A stretch of 64,000 nucleotides of DNA from Lentinula raphanica (GCA_027919835.1 JANVFP010000001.1:496001-560000); one strand, 5' to 3'. Counted from the stretch's first letter, positions 34,666 through 46,441 are shown. The notes: a model not told the origin generated them from the letters alone. A program made the numbers and translations.

Positions 34666-36681
34666 TTAAGGTGCGGAGCGTGGCCCTTGCATTTCGGGAT
34701 CCTCTAAGTCTGTCTGCGCAATTTTAATTACGGGTGGCAGCGACGGTGGTGCGGAAAACACGTACACCTCTTCAACGTCGGCAGGAGTCATGGTGGTGTC
34801 CTCGTCTTTGGGCAGAGGGTCACCAGCCTTCCGAGCAGCCCTGGCGTTGTCGATGATCCGTTGACTAGCCTCCCCACGGTGTGCATAGAAATGAGCTTTC
34901 ATAACACAGTCGAAGAGTTGGGTCGTATGGAAGTTGATGAAGGCATTGTACTGCTCTTCGGTGTACGATTCAACCTCCGGGTTGTGGGCGAGTCCGATGT
35001 TGTGAAGAAGTTGCACGAGATCTCGATGATCTGTATCGTCGGGGGTACCTGTAACGATAATCAGTAACACGAAGCTTGCGGAAGGTCTCCGGACTATGCA
35101 GAACGAAATTATCTAACGGAAAATGCGTGATCTGGCAGATCAACGAGTTTCCGTAGAAGTCCGTACGAAAAAGCGGAAAGTGGAAGTGCTACTCACTAGT
35201 ATCCGCGAGTTCCAACGAATACTTCACCCTCTTAATCAGATCTTCACCAACCGCACGAGGCTGGGAGATCGCGGTTACAGCATGCACAGTACTATGTGCT
35301 TGAGGAGACAGAGCCCGCTCAGTCTCATTACCGTCCGCGGGACCAACATCGCGTTCGGAACGTTTGCGCTTGCTCTTGGTCTTGGAAGACTTCGGAGTGT
35401 CATCGTCGTCGACGGTGTCGCGCTTTTTGGTTTTGGTCTTAGCCTTCGCAGGAGTAGAATCCTCGACTTCGTCAGCCATCTATGGCACGGGTTAGTCATA
35501 AACTTGTCTGATCTACAAGACCAGCCACGTACGGAGACATCCTGATCTGCCAGAGCAGCTGGTTCGTCGTCAGGGGATTTCTTCTTGCTTTTGGAACGAG
35601 TAGAGGGCCTGGTAGGAGGAGGAGGAGTCGCTTCCGCGGTCTTCTTCCCCTTCTCGCCTTTTTCACGTTCCTCCTTGGCGTGTTTGATCCTTTCGTCCAT
35701 ACCAATGATATGATCAATGACGAGTTCAGCACGACGAGGCTGGATAAACATTTAGCAGCTGATCTAACAGATCAAGGTCCAATACTTACCGGAGGGTCAT
35801 ACCGCGGAACAGGAACACCCATACGCAGTGATTCTTGCATTTCAAATCGTTGCTCGCGTGGACTACGGAAGTGGCCTCGCATGGGAAGTCCGCGGCCTCG
35901 TAAATGGTTAGCAAGTGCGCCTCGAGGACCTTTTGGAGGAGAAGGACCATGTTCTGCAAGATCAGCATCCTGGAACCTTTAGTCAATAAACGAATCTTCG
36001 AAAATAGTTGCGGAAACGCACCACCTCTGCCATGAACTTGGCATCAGCATCGGAAACTGCTGGATCTGCTGGATCAGTCGCAACTTCCTTGCCTTTCGAC
36101 TTGGATTTCGACGGTCCTTCAGGATCAGCAGGTGGAACACTAGGTCCGCGATTACTGACAGCAGGAGAACCCTGTCTGCCTTGGTCCTCACGGAGCTTTT
36201 TGCGACGAAGGTCGTTCAGCTGAATGTAGAAACTGACGATCTCAGCGTTCTTCCCTCCCTCTTCGGAGAGTTTGGGAAACTGCTTAGGGATTTCGTCACG
36301 GATAGTGCGGTACGCATTCACGGCGGAAAGTAATTCCTCCGCGAGATTGTCGTACGCCCGCAGATATTCCTTGTTCATACACGCAGCATCGCGGGACACT
36401 CGAATGAGCTAACGGAAAATGGTTAGTTTTGCTAGATCTAGCAGATCAAACGATTTCCGTACCAGATGAGTGTAAGCGCAACGGACATCGTTCAAAAAGA
36501 TCGTTTTGTTGGACGTGGTGAACTCGACCTTGTCCTTGCTAGAACTGTACTTGGCACCTTGCCACGCCAGGCTTTTGTCATCGCTAACACGAGCAGCCCA
36601 GTACTCCGCGTCGACGCACCAGTTGGCAAAGTCAGCTTCAAGCGAGATAGGGAGATTGTGGTACTCGAAGTTGGGAGCCAT
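34666..36681 (-). CDS. Antisense gene 1 of the LTR element, hypothetical, multi-exon
   Basis: Start at 36681 (MAPNFEYHNLPISLEADFAN). Exons 36681-36463, 36408-36022 and about 35969-35790 are followed by further exons to TAA at 34666. Splicing keeps the frame, for example GCAGAGGTG then GATGCTGAT across the second intron. The N-terminal part is helical and unlike known domains (KDKVEFTTSNKTIFLNDVRC, then LRAYDNLAEELLSAVNAYRT). The middle is Lys/Ser/Pro-rich and nuclear-localisation-like (KSKSKGKEV, RSKSKKKSPDDE, KSKRKRSERD). The end reads GTPDDTDHRDLVQLLHNIGL and is acidic. No lesion was seen. It lies wholly between two identical polypurine motifs (34481, 36771). Several introns contain a TGATCT..AGATCA palindrome. 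Extra antisense genes are known in plant Tat/Grande elements; I infer an analogous cargo here, not homology. Confidence 0.6.
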
Positions 36682-37486
36682 TTTTCGTTGAGTTGGGAGT
36701 CGGATCTCTTAGATCAAGGGCTTTTATACCTTTTCCGAAGCTTCGGGTCAGCAGGGGACTGCTGAGCTTTAGTTTGGGGGAGGGGACACACGGTGTTTCA
36801 AGAATTTTCGAAATTTCAGAAATTTTCATGAAAATTTACGAGATCTGAAAGACCTGTGCTCATTGACAGCTTAAGCATGCGTATAACGCAAAGACTTAGA
36901 TCTAAAACCGACGCAGCTTGCAATTTGTAAAGCCCAATGGATTTAACATGCCATATGAGGCTGCAACCACCAACTTGATAACCGAAGAAATAACAGTGAT
37001 GAGGCTGATCTAGCAGATCAAAATGATCTAGCGGATCAGACATCAATTTGGGTGGAAAAGACAGCGGAAAAGTAATGCAAAAAGACTCAGGAAGGACATA
37101 GAATGTCTAGGGCAGATACTTAGAAGAACAACATAGGTCAATGAGATACTTATAGGGTTCTATCAGGTAACAGCCAAGGAAAACTTGAGGCATTAACTTA
37201 GAGGCTGGCTTAAGGGAAACCTCAGAAGACATCTTAGGAGATATCTCAAGTGTCTTGAAGTTTCAACTTAGGAATCCTGAAAGAAGGTTCAGACAAGGCA
37301 AAAGACAAGATAGGGCCCACATGGGCATTGTCATTCACAGAGGATAATACAATTGCTAGAGACCAAGAAAGGAGAGACTATTGAAGTACAAACTGTAAAG
37401 TAGAATTAGTCTGGCTCAACATGAGAGTCCGATCACTAATCTACGAAGGCAAAATGTACACGGAAAGTGAGAGTCCGATTACTACT
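36682..37486. other. Gap between the two antisense genes
   Basis: No gene is supported. It holds the 5' flank of antisense gene 1 and the 3' flank of antisense gene 2. A second copy of the polypurine motif lies at 36771-36782, and a double GATC palindrome at about 37003-37040. Confidence 0.5.
36771..36782 (+). other. Polypurine-tract copy 2
   Basis: AGTTTGGGGGAG again, extended here as GGGGGAGGGGACA, about 90 bp upstream of the antisense gene 1 start. See copies at 34481 and 43859. Confidence 0.5.
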
Positions 37487-40400
37487 TTACTTGCGGATCT
37501 TGGCAGCGCTAGAACGAACGAGGGGATCTACCTCGACAACATCAGCCTCGTCGTCCTCATCGTCTTCGTCGGTGTCGTCATATTCCGTCAATAATGCACG
37601 CCCTACTGACGCCCGAGAGGTGCCCTCGTCAATTTCCATCTCCTCGTCAACGGTGGTAGAGGCGGGGGGAGTATGAAAGGGAAGGTCTGAAGTGAAATTG
37701 CTAGGGATAGCAGCACTAGGCCGGCGACGGGAGTGAAGTACGGGTTCTTGGAAGACTGAGGTAGAAGCCACCGGAGAAGATGGAGATACGGTTGGAACGG
37801 CGGTAGGATGAGAGGAAGTCGATGGGTCGGCAGCGACCTCGATGGCTGAGGCGTTGTTGCGGAGGAACTCCTCCAGCCGGGCTGTATCGTTAGGATCGAC
37901 CAAGAAGGAGGAGAGGTTGCATGCGGAATCCCATCCAAAGAAAGTTGCGAGCCACGTCAATAAATCGTAGTCCAAGGGATGGTTGGGATTATCATTGACC
38001 CATTGAGAAAGGACCACGTTGAAGTCGAAGCCGTTCGCCCGTATCTCTTGCAGATGGTGAGATAGGCGTCGACGAACGTCGTTAAAAATGGTCTCGAAAG
38101 AAGTTGTGATGTGGCCCATCTCATCGAGCGTAGCGCGGAAACGATCTCAAGACCCGGAATAGCCTGTATAAGGATCAGCCGAGGATTAGCTGGTGATAGG
38201 AAGACTACTTACCGGTTGGATAGCCCTGGATAGTGTTGTGGATGGCTAGGAATCGGTCCTTGTGGTCCTCTAGACCCAGACTATTCGAGCAGCTACGATG
38301 GGTGCGATCGCAGTGACTACAAGCCCCAACCAGCTTGGAACCCCCGTCACAGACCACGCCCCTAGTGAGGCAGGTCAAGCAGTTGTTAGGGGAGTATAGA
38401 GCGTCAGGAGAGGGAAGCGTGGTACTGGTAGCCGACTGTAGGTGACGGGAGGCGAGGTAGTTGTATCGACTTAAACCCTGAAGAGAGAAGGAGGTGTCGG
38501 CGGAGTTGATGAAAGCGCCAAAATTCTTCATTTCGTCGGAAATCTGCCACTTCGGGGCACGGAGGAAAGGGAGTTTCGGAGCCCGGGGATTTTGGGCGAC
38601 GGTCTTGCGAATCAGCTGAGAAAATGGGGCCTTTGGTGTAAAATTTGGGTTGGTCAAAAAGTGCTGGTGACCCGAAGTTCGGGAGTCATCATCATCGAAA
38701 TAGTCTGGCTCCCCCTCTTGAATGCGTACTGGGGCGGGGGATAAGGGACGGTCGGGCTGTGACGCCGGAGTTGTGGTATCGGTCTTCGAAACAGCAGCCT
38801 GAGTGCGTCGCTTCTTAACCGGAGGCTCGGTAGAAGGCTGAAAATGAGGACAAGAAAACGGTAAGAAGGGGCAATGACAAAGACAGGTTGAGAAATAAAG
38901 GTCTGACCTGGTCCTTGCCCACCACGGAAGCAGCGCGTTGGCGTTTGGCGGGAACGGGGGCCTTGAGGAGGACTTCGGGTACCTGTGGTTTAGCCTTCGC
39001 GGCACGAGCTATGCTCCGACGTGGTGCAGGGACTGGGGAATGGGAAACCGGCGGAAAAACCTCGTCTCCGTCATCCTCCTCCTCGTCTACCTCGATAGGA
39101 GAACTGTCTACCGGGAACTTTTGAGGAGACGACCGGGCAGAACGACCATGCAGTGACGAGCCCTCGGAGCCGGTGTCTTCATCCTCGGAAGTCGTCAGGC
39201 GACGAGGGGGCTTGGTAGTTTTGGGGACGGATTTGGAAGGCGGGGGTCTGACTGGTTTTGGAGCAACGACCCGTTTTGTAGGATCGGGACGCAGAGCAAT
39301 GTTGGTGGATGGCTGACGAATCTGATCGGAATCGGTACCACGACTGGCGATGGTGACGAGGATCTGTCCCTCCCGTGTGTTCGGGTCGAAAGGAATGGGG
39401 ATCGCTAGTGTTTTGAGGGAAAAGTTCTCGTCCAAACAGGCCTAAAAGAGGGAGAGTTAGCACCAAGCAACTCTGCGATAACACGAGTGAGCCGTACCTT
39501 GACACGCTGCCGGGTTTTGGTACTCAGGCCATAGCCAGTCCGTGATTTACCGTCATATACGTGCTTCTTGTAATCAGCAGGGGAAAGATGCTCCTCGCAG
39601 AAGTCGCAGACGAGGGTAATCAAGAGAGGTGCGAATAACGGGCAGTCGATGGTGTAGTGCCAATATTCCTGGTAATAACGCTGTGACCGAAAAAGAGGGT
39701 TACACCTCCAAAACAAGCTCGGGGAACGCAGGGATACGTACCAGGCAGTCGGCGAAATTCGCCTGCTTAAGGAACTGAAGCAGACGTCGACTGTTTTCAG
39801 CCTTAGCATGGTGTCCATTGATAATCTTGGTAAAAGCCCGCTGCAGGATGACCAGGGCTTGGTATAAGTGCAGACCCTCACCGGTAGACGGTCGACCTTC
39901 CGAGAACAGGTGACACGTGCGAATGTATCGAGGAGGATAGAAGGTGGAGGGAGCCACGGACGCGACCAGGCTGTCCAAGACTTTCCGAAACTCGAGCTTC
40001 TCCGGGCTGGAATACTTAGGGAGAGAAAAGGCTGGGGAAGCCGAGTTGGGGAAACGACGAAAGTTGTTCACCAATACCGAGCATTCCTCTGCCGAAGCAG
40101 GAAGAAACAAGGCAGTCTTGTCGTCGGGAGTGTCGCCTAGGACGCGTACTGCATTGTACACCATTACCAAAGTGGTTGAATCGAAGATTTCCAGCTGATA
40201 CTGTAAAACTTTTGTAAAAAGTACCGATAAGTTATCGGGTACCTATTGCAAATAGTTGTGATAACCCGGAGGGGGTCCCGGAAATGGCCCCGGGGGGTGG
40301 TCATGCCTGTCACTACCTGTCACATATGGCTTATATTTACTGTTTTGGGTAATTAATAATCATCCAGATATTAAATAAGCAGTACATTTTCAAAAAAACC

Positions 40401-43400
40401 CGAAAATTCATAAAAATTCATAAAAAACCTAAAATGGCCTGATTAGGTCAGATCAGGATATGTAAGCAAATGACCTCATATGATCAAAAATGATGTAGGG
40501 CCAATGTAGGTACTAAAAATAGCCCAAAAAATCACTAAAAATGCAAAAAATATTTAGGGATGGTATAGAGCCTATTGCAGGCCCAGGCACATCAAAATTA
40601 CCAAAAAAGGAAAAAATTGATCATGATGTCATCTTGTAGCAAAAAATCTGAAAGAAATCCTAAAAATAGTCAAAAAATTCAGGGGTGCCTTGTTGGCCCT
40701 GAAAATGCAAAATAAAAAAAATACGCGACAAGTGTAAAAAATTTTATCACTCCAAATCATTCTAAATCCACTATACAGTCAGTATATATGATGTATATGC
40801 TATATTTAGCATCCTAGTACCTTTATTGGGCTAAAAATAGAATTTGATCTCATCTGATAGCAAAAAATCTGAAAAATTCATAAAAAATATTCAAAAAATT
40901 CAGGGGTGCCTCAGTGGCCCTGAAAATGCAAAATAAAAAAATTTACACGACACAATTGAACAACAACATCACTCCAAATCATACCAAATCCACTACCCAG
41001 GCAGTATATATCATGTATATGCCATTTATAGCACCCCTAGTACCCTCAATCACTTATATCACTCAAGAATCATACCAAACTGAATAATTTGGGGAGTAAA
41101 TATAATGTACATGATATTTTTAGCACACCTAGTACCCTTGATAACTCAGAACAATTTATATTACTCAATATGTTCAGTGCACTTAGCACTTATCACACCT
41201 AACACACTAAAACTCATAACAGTACTGATATGTATCATACTTAACACAGTTGACAATGAAAATACTCAAAACAGTGTTATCAGTCACTATACTTAACACA
41301 CTTAACAGTCAAAAAGTCGGAACAATGTTACTTAATATACATAACACACATATTGTTATACTATAACACACTCATAACAACGAGTTTTGGGCACTTATAG
41401 GCGCTTATTTGATGTTTTTAAGTCGAAATTCATTAATAGCATGCTCAATAATTTTTGTGTGGGCTCTATATTGTGTAAGGATGTTGTTTATATCATACTA
41501 CACTTGATACAATTTGGAGAACTTGAAAATACAACCTGTGGGGCTAGCTATACTATGATCTTTTGTGATATAACACTGTTTTATGTAGGTGACAGTGCAT
41601 ACACCCATGTTATGAAGTCAAACTGCTGCTGAGTCATGAAAAGAATCATCCTACAACCTATTCTATGCTAACTCTATGTGATACAGCGAAGAGATCTGTA
41701 ATGGGGGTCATTGAATATGACATCTATTGTTACATGTAAGTGTAGACATCTATAGTGTACATGAAATATGTACATGTATATCACAGAGTCCAATAGTCAT
41801 AGTGAGTATCTGAACCATGTCCAGACACTTCCATTAGACTGTAGGAGTGATCTCCTCATGAACCACCATCAGTATACTTGCATTACATGGACATATGCAT
41901 TGACATTTACATAAAACACTGTTATATCACAAAAGATCACAATATAGCCAGTCCCACAAGCTGTAATCTTGAGTTCTCCGAATTGTATCAAGTGTAGTAT
42001 GATATAAACAACATCCTTACACAATATAGAGCCCACACAAAAATTATTGAGCATGCTATTAATGAATTTCGACTTAAAAACATCAAATAAGCGCCTATAA
42101 GCGCCCAAAACTCGTTGTTATGAGTGTGTTATAGTATAACAATATGTGTGTTATGTATATTAAGTAACATTGTTCCGACTTTTTGACTGTTAAGTGTGTT
42201 AAGTATAGTGACTGATAACACTGTTTTGAGTATTTTCATTGTCAACTGTGTTAAGTATGATACATATCAGTACTGTTATGAGTTTTAGTGTGTTAGGTGT
42301 GATAAGTGCTAAGTGCACTGAACATATTGAGTAATATAAATTGTTCTGAGTTATCAAGGGTACTAGGTGTGCTAAAAATATCATGTACATTATATTTACT
42401 CCCCAAATTATTCAGTTTGGTATGATTCTTGAGTGATATAAGTGATTGAGGGTACTAGGGGTGCTATAAATGGCATATACATGATATATACTGCCTGGGT
42501 AGTGGATTTGGTATGATTTGGAGTGATGTTGTTGTTCAATTGTGTCGTGTAAATTTTTTTATTTTGCATTTTCAGGGCCACTGAGGCACCCCTGAATTTT
42601 TTGAATATTTTTTATGAATTTTTCAGATTTTTTGCTATCAGATGAGATCAAATTCTATTTTTAGCCCAATAAAGGTACTAGGATGCTAAATATAGCATAT
42701 ACATCATATATACTGACTGTATAGTGGATTTAGAATGATTTGGAGTGATAAAATTTTTTACACTTGTCGCGTATTTTTTTTTATTTTGCATTTTCAGGGC
42801 CAACAAGGCACCCCTGAATTTTTTGACTATTTTTAGGATTTCTTTCAGATTTTTTGCTACAAGATGACATCATGATCAATTTTTTCCTTTTTTGGTAATT
42901 TTGATGTGCCTGGGCCTGCAATAGGCTCTATACCATCCCTAAATATTTTTTGCATTTTTAGTGATTTTTTGGGCTATTTTTAGTACCTGCATTGGCCCTA
43001 CATCATTTTTGATCATATGAGGTCATTTGCTTACATATCCTGATCTGACCTAATCAGGCCATTTTAGGTTTTTTATGAATTTTTATGAATTTTCGGGTTT
43101 TTTTTGAAAATGTACTGCTTATTTAATATCTGGATGATTATTAATTACCCAAAACAGTAAATATAAGCCATATGTGACAGGTAGTGACAGGCATGACCAC
43201 CCCCCGGGGCCATTTGCGGAACCCCCTCCGGGTTATCACAACTATTTGCAATAGGTACCCGATAACTTATCAGTGTTTTTTACAAAAGCTTTACTGTATC
43301 CTGTGAGATTTCGAAGTCCTGCGCAACAGAAGGGGGTTCAACGGCACTGACGCCGTAGACTCGATTGCCAGAGGATTTCTTTGAGGACGAAGCCTTCGAG

Positions 43401-43411
43401 GACGACGCCAT
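37487..43411 (-). pseudogene. Antisense gene 2 of the LTR element, Zn2Cys6-like, split by palindrome A3
   Basis: Start at 43409-43411 (MASSSKASSSKKSSGNRVYG). Exon 1 is cut at 43305 and resumes at 40191; removing palindrome A3 and one AGATTTC gives VAQDFEIFDSTTLVMVYNAV. Later exons contain CDFCEEHLSPADYKKHVYDG, a long Ser/Pro/acidic linker with basic patches, and a cysteine cluster CLTCLTRGVVCDGG...CSHCDRTHRSC (about 38290-38385). The spacing C-x2-C-x6-C-x9-C-x2-C-x6-C is that of fungal Zn(II)2Cys6 DNA-binding domains, though it sits in the C-terminal half rather than at the N-terminus. An acceptor at TTGAG gives an open frame into the last exon (DRFRATLDEMGHITTSFETI). The C-terminus is acidic (DDTDEDDEDDEADVVEV), like an activation domain. 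The only lesion seen is A3. A regulator role is inferred, not shown. Confidence 0.6.
40192..43305. mobile_element. Giant palindromic element A3 (3,114 bp)
   Basis: Left end CAGCTGATACTGTAAAAC, right end TTTACTGTATCCTGTG, flanked by 7-bp duplications AGATTTC at 40185-40191 and 43306-43312. The arms (about 40192-41605 and 41890-43305) are almost identical: the short frame at 41105-41296 is repeated without an amino-acid change on the minus strand at 42199-42390. The loop is about 41605-41890. It is the least degraded copy and differs from A1 by one base in length. It is nested in the LTR element, so it moved after that element arrived. Confidence 0.92.
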
Positions 43412-43858
43412 CGTGTCGAGGACGTGGACAACGATGGGAGAGGAAAGGAAGAAACGAACTTAGAAAATTTTCCAAGTCCGTTGAACCTTTGTCAGCACTT
43501 ACTAATCCCAGGCCCAGGCATAGGGATAGTATGTAAAATGTTGAAAAGAAGTTGTTTCGAGGAAGTGTGTATGTGATGTGATAGAATTAGAAGCGTGATT
43601 TACATCATGATATCACACTCGGAAATTAAGCGCCGATAACAAACCGAGGACTTAGCGTCTTCGACAAGAGGACAGCGGAGTTGTCGGTACGGGTGCTAAG
43701 ATCAACGGATCAACTTGATCTGTTAGATCACTGGGTATAATCAAGTCGGAATGTTGCGGAAAAAGTGATTGATCTGTCGGATCAGCTACAGTACCACTCC
43801 TTTCCAGGGATACGAGCCTACACTACCCATAGCGATGACCGGGGACGGTCAGATCTTT
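43412..43858. other. 5' flank of antisense gene 2 and 3' end of the LTR element interior
   Basis: No gene seen. It probably contains the minus-strand promoter of antisense gene 2, and GATC palindromes at about 43694-43727 and 43768-43787. Confidence 0.4.
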
Positions 43859-43871
43859 AGTTTGGGGGAGA
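43859..43871 (+). other. Polypurine tract (copy 3, at the 3' LTR)
   Basis: AGTTTGGGGGAGA immediately before the 3' LTR. The position is that of the plus-strand primer for reverse transcription. Confidence 0.8.
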
Positions 43872-45570
43872 TGTTGCGCGGTTTTTCCGCGCAGGCGTGC
43901 AATGATCAAAAAGATCAACTTAGACCGTTGCATAGTATCAATAAGGACTGTAGTGAGCCCGAACTAGCAGTCAAACTTGTATCAGTATAAGCTAGGATAC
44001 AGATCCTTTGGCAGGATCAGCCATGAATATCCACTTAGAGCTATTGCTCGCACCCTTGGTCGGGGATCCTTCAAGAATGCTGACTACTGGTACGAGCACA
44101 CCAAGGGAATATCGACTTAGTATCAAGATCTGCCGGACCGGCACAACTGAGTTTGGTACTTGGCTGTGATGACGGAAATTTCACTTGATCTAGCAGATCA
44201 GACACGATTAGAGCCTATCCGGACGAGTTACCACACGGAAACCCTACGCAAAGTAGCGGAAACCGTCGGAAACATGATGATCTAGCATTTCCGTGGCAGT
44301 ACGGGTGAAACCCGCCGCGGAAACACGCATATGCTCAAGTTCTAAACTGGGATACAGCGTATGCTATGTACAGCTTTGACCAGCACTCACGGAAACGCGC
44401 GGAAACCTACGGAAAACACTTCTGAAGCATTTACCTTCGTTGTCCGCTCCAGAACACCAGGCTATATGCATACCGTTCGAAAGCTACGGACCAGACCTAC
44501 CTGATCCGCGAGATCAACCGCTGTTACGAGTCTATCTCATTAACTTGGGAAGACCACTACCATTCCGCGGAAGCAAATTCGTCGGAAACACTTGAGCAAC
44601 ACAGGCAGGAGCCACTCTGACGAGTTAGGCACCCTAGCATGTGGATGCCGCACAGACCATGGTCGGAACTTGCTTGGTCTTCTAGATCTGGCGAAAGTAC
44701 GACGAAATACGGACAAGTTTCATCTTTTTCTCTGTTTTCCTTACTATTTCCTTGCGTGTTCGTATCGTTTCAGTCATATTTTACTATTTAAGTGTATATT
44801 ATCGGACTCCATCTGTAGAAATAGCTAGATCTACTAGATCAAGGACAAATACGGGTATTGCACTTTTCGTAGTGTACTTAAAGACCGGTATCCGCACAAA
44901 TGAAACAAGTTTCGCGCCCAGATCTCTCTGAACTGGTAATCCTTTTCATCCATACGTGGGAGTAAAGGCTTCTAAGCCGTACCGGACCTTGCAGATTAAG
45001 TGTGTTACTTCATCGCGATAAGCCCGACTTTTGAGTGGTTTGACTTGGTGTCTGTCACTTGCTAGTTGAAGGTAGACTCCGTTCCGGAGATACAGAGGAC
45101 TTGGTCTCAGGTTGTGCCGAGTGAACGTGCAGAGTTTTGGTGGCTCTGTTCAAGTTGACACGTAGTGATTGGTGATCTGCGTGATCTTCGAGGTTTTACT
45201 GAGAATAGTGATCAGTACTGCTTCACCCGGGAGCGGAATCGATTGGTCTACCATAACGTCTGGTACCCCGTTGCTTTCCGAGCCTAAAAACCCTTATCCG
45301 AGTGGAAGCCACTCAAAACAAACCCCTTAGTCCAGATCTTACGACTGGTATATCCGTGTCACTTCGTTCTGCTGACCAGTATTGCTGATCTAAAAGATCT
45401 TACAAGACTGCGTTCGACTTGAGATATAAGATAGTGCGGAATCTCTGACAATGCCCCACACCTCGCTATAAATACAATTTGATTGACGAATCCGTGAAGT
45501 CGTACTCTGTGTTCGTGCTAAGTGACCTGTCATAAGGCATTATACTAAGAACCGACTTTATACCTCGTTA
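43872..45570 (+). repeat. 3' LTR
   Basis: Same length and nearly identical to the 5' LTR. Right flank CCGGTAATCCCC continues palindrome B1. TATA box copy at 45467-45474. Confidence 0.93.
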
Positions 45571-45859
45571 CCGGTAATCCCCCCCATTAGGTACGGGTAT
45601 TTGGTGGGTAATCCCCCCTAAGTCGGCAGGATTTAAGGGTGCCTGAAGTGAGGCTGGGACCCTGGTGGAGGTGCTAGAGACGACAGAGTCGCTACCTCTT
45701 GTTTAGATCCCTCCACTTCAGGCGTGTTCTGTGAATCCCTGTTTTGCTCTGGAGGGAAAATTGCTCATTCTGGGGTTGAGGGAATGGAAGAAAGAGCCGA
45801 CATTGTGGACAAAGAGCCCAGATAGATTTTGACTGCATCGATAAATGTCAGTAACTCAA

Positions 45860-46441
45860 TTAAATCAAAGAAAAATTAGAAATACCAGGATATTTTTTAT
45901 GAATAACTTGTGAATTCATACCAAGGAGCCTTGCAATGGGGATTGAGATACCGAAGTGTTGAGAGGAGAAGAATCTGACAAGGATACAATCACACTGACC
46001 CCAGAATACGCAGAAATCTCCTTTGACGGAGCATGCAAATGCGAGCACATTTCCCTTTCCATAGCGCAGAACTGTCTCACAATAGAGACCTGTTTTATCG
46101 GTGTATAAACACGAAGGGAAGAGGAATTCATGTGTGCGCCGATACTCGAGAAGAGCATCCATGTCGATTGGAACCAAAGTTCCGTCCTCTTCCATTGGTC
46201 TAAGTAGAGGAATATGATTAAAGAGATCACTCTAACTGTGATGAAAGAACGTACAAAGCATAGTCGCGAAGTCCAATGCCAGGTTCATAGTGGACCAGAC
46301 GTTTCTCGGCATGGGCCTGCTTCAGCTCCAACTTGAGTTGTAAAGACATTTCGTGCACAAAGTTGGGGGATGGTGAAAGAGCCCTTCGTTCAAAGGCAAA
46401 GCTATTTAGGGTTTTGGTTCTAGAACGTAAGATGGGGGGCA
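45860..46441 (-). CDS. Small hypothetical protein with a TRIM at its start codon
   Basis: Start ATG at 46439-46441 (MPPILRSRTKTLNSFAFERR). Exon 1 ends GIGLRDYAL; an intron (about 46260-46204) joins it to PMEEDGTLVPIDMDALLEYR and TYKTG-like sequence rich in Cys (CVFWGQCDCILVRFFSSQHF). The exact 3' end is uncertain; an open frame runs to 45860, but introns near 45930-45990 are possible. Family unknown. A 522-bp TRIM is inserted directly 5' of the ATG, so the gene has been separated from its own promoter. Confidence 0.45.

Larger units (their letters stand above)
25080..45570 (+). mobile_element. 20.5-kb Ty3/gypsy-type LTR retrotransposon with antisense cargo genes
   Basis: Two 1,699-bp LTRs (25080-26778 and 43872-45570) differ at only a handful of positions. 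The internal region has a primer-binding-like site, gag with a zinc knuckle, pol in the order protease-RT-RNase H-integrase (the Ty3/gypsy order), and then about 9 kb carrying two spliced genes on the opposite strand. A polypurine tract lies just before the 3' LTR. It is inserted in palindrome B1. The duplication is CCGG if the LTR starts TGTTGCG, or CCGGT if it starts GTTGCG; the T is ambiguous. Pol has four frameshifts, so it cannot make a full polyprotein. Palindrome A3 is nested in it. Without A3 the length is about 17.4 kb, long for a fungal LTR element. Confidence 0.92.
21438..45650. mobile_element. Giant palindromic element B1, split by the LTR retrotransposon
   Basis: Left end CACTTCAGGCACCCTTAAAT at 21438, right end its inverse complement finishing at 45650. 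Perfect 7-bp duplications AGGCTGG lie at 21431-21437 and 45651-45657. Element DNA is 21438-25079 plus 45571-45650 (about 3.7 kb); the rest is the inserted LTR retrotransposon. The arms carry arrays of GGTAATACC/GGTATTACC motifs near the ends, then sequence shared with A1-A3, including the GGCGCTTATGGGCGCTTAT core at 23051-23069 and its inverse near 23750. The loop (about 23270-23560) is the same as in the A copies but in inverted orientation. Confidence 0.88.

Noticed and set aside
38119..38170. A stop codon in antisense gene 2 before the last exon
   Set aside because: It disappears if the intron ends at TTGAG; this acceptor gives the correct phase and an unbroken frame.
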